Shown here: piece after piece, positions 13,720-14,107 of the stretch
How the letters are laid out: each line of letters starts with the position of its first letter
How positions within the stretch are numbered: the first letter of the stretch is position 1
From: an uncultured Bacteroidales bacterium
GTDB taxonomy: Bacteria; Bacteroidota; Bacteroidia; Bacteroidales; F082
Reading direction: 5' to 3'
Length of the DNA stretch: 14,107 nucleotides
NCBI GenBank assembly: GCA_937877465.1
Contig: CALFIT010000074.1
Location: 1 to 14,107, forward strand
Made by a program: the position numbers and the translations under genes
The notes under the pieces: model-generated
Databases searched by the model: none
What the model saw: only the letters and a program-made list of their open reading frames with translations
Told to the model about the DNA's origin: nothing

Positions 13720-13753
13720 CAACATGGGAAATGGACGAAAAAAATGGAAACGT

Positions 13754-14107
13754 CTAAATTAGGATGCGTCTCAACTGGAATATGTGGTATTCCTTCGGGA
13801 ACGCAACTAAAAGGTTGAGAGGATGATGTATTAACCTCGAAACGGCAGGCTTGTTCGTCGAAAGTAACACCTGCCTAATGTTGACATTACTGACCGTCCG
13901 TGTGCGGTTAGGCAGGACTCGCACACTGAAACCTGTTACGCTGGCAGCACTTTCCTGTTGTACGGCATGACGGGTCGCGGCAGCGGCGCTGTAAAGATCC
14001 ATCAAATTGGCCTCCGTATCATCGACAAAGACAGAAGTTCCCGTCTTTGAACATTCATTTTCCGCTGAAACGGAATGGCTAACGCAACCGTTCAAGCTGG
14101 CAAGGAA
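13754..14107 (-). CDS. Unrecognised reading frame entering from the right edge (C-terminal 117 residues)
   Basis: The frame is open from the window edge to TAG at 13754-13756, so only the C-terminus is seen and the start lies outside. I do not recognise the protein. It contains TSVFVDDTEANLMDLYSAAA, then a basic segment (VRVLPNRTRTVSNVNIRQVL), and ends FPKEYHIFQLRRILI. Codon use is less biased than in neighbouring genes (CGA, CGG, AGG, TTA, ATA, CTA occur), and the DNA has many inverted repeats. It may therefore be a weakly expressed or mobile gene, or a chance frame over a structured RNA. No signal peptide or catalytic motif can be assigned. Confidence 0.4.
   Translation of the reverse strand, partial: FLASLNGCVSHSVSAENECSKTGTSVFVDDTEANLMDLYSAAAATRHAVQQESAASVTGFSVRVLPNRTRTVSNVNIRQVLLSTNKPAVSRLIHHPLNLLVAFPKEYHIFQLRRILI
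13769..13820. repeat. Nested inverted repeats at the 3' end of the edge frame
   Basis: TCTCAAC (13769-13775) pairs with GTTGAGA (13814-13820). Inside it, GGAATA (13777-13782) pairs with TATTCC (13788-13793) across loop TGTGG. Both stems are perfect. They could form a stem with an internal hairpin at the end of the edge gene's transcript. Confidence 0.45.
13870..13926. repeat. Interlocked inverted repeats with pseudoknot geometry
   Basis: GTGTGCG (13900-13906) pairs with CGCACAC (13920-13926). Their loop contains TTAGGCAGG (13908-13916), which is perfectly complementary to CCTGCCTAA (13870-13878). GGCAGG also occurs at 13844-13849 and can pair with the same CCTGCC. Pairings are exact; that they form in RNA is inference. 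Confidence 0.45.

Larger units (their letters stand above)
13580..13753. other. Intergenic region with tandem hairpins
   Basis: 174 bases between the right-edge frame and the orphan gene. They contain three palindromic elements between 13628 and 13719 and AT-rich DNA adjoining the orphan gene start. I find no clear TAnnTTTG box on the minus strand, so the orphan gene's promoter is unassigned. Confidence 0.6.

Noticed and set aside
13754..14107. tmRNA, RNase P RNA, TPP or cobalamin riboswitch
   Set aside because: I looked for their signature strings on both strands and found none.

Overview
This window comes from a bacterium of the Bacteroidetes, most likely an anaerobic Bacteroidales. Four things point there. 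The RpoA, S4, S13, L16 and L36 proteins have Bacteroidales-type sequences. A TAnnTTTG (Bacteroidetes sigma -7) box precedes infA. Most genes lack a Shine-Dalgarno and have A-rich leaders. The catabolic cluster is a ferredoxin-linked 2-oxoacid oxidoreductase of the VorB type found in gut anaerobes. Coding DNA is fairly GC-rich and intergenic DNA is AT-rich. No species can be named.

Positions 1-10071 (+ strand) hold the 3' part of the S10-spc-alpha ribosomal super-operon in the classical order: rplP, rpmC, rpsQ, rplN, rplX, rplE, rpsN, rpsH, rplF, rplR, rpsE, rpmD, rplO, secY, then infA, rpmJ, rpsM, rpsK, rpsD, rpoA, rplQ. Gaps are 1-48 bases, and rplO and secY overlap by ATGA. The one break is between secY and infA. 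There, about 250 bases without a gene carry two hairpins and a new promoter, where many relatives have map (methionine aminopeptidase). The genes supply ribosomal proteins, the Sec translocon channel, IF-1 and the RNA polymerase alpha subunit. Back-to-back intrinsic terminators at about 10095-10180 separate this block from the next operon.

Positions 10201-12927 (- strand) hold a four-gene operon, read ferredoxin, alpha (VorB), beta, gamma. It encodes a CoA-dependent 2-oxoacid:ferredoxin oxidoreductase, probably for branched-chain 2-oxoacids, which links amino-acid or 2-oxoacid metabolism to reduced ferredoxin.

Positions 12928-14107 are accessory. They hold an intergenic leader with candidate promoters and a 9-bp inverted repeat, a 128-residue orphan protein gene (-), a tandem trio of palindromic hairpins including two near-identical 22-bp copies, and a reading frame (-) that enters from the right edge. 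That edge region is dense in overlapping inverted repeats, one pair having pseudoknot geometry. The least explained DNA lies in this last kilobase. I did not find a clear new multi-gene system; the best leads are the hairpin cluster and the structured edge region.
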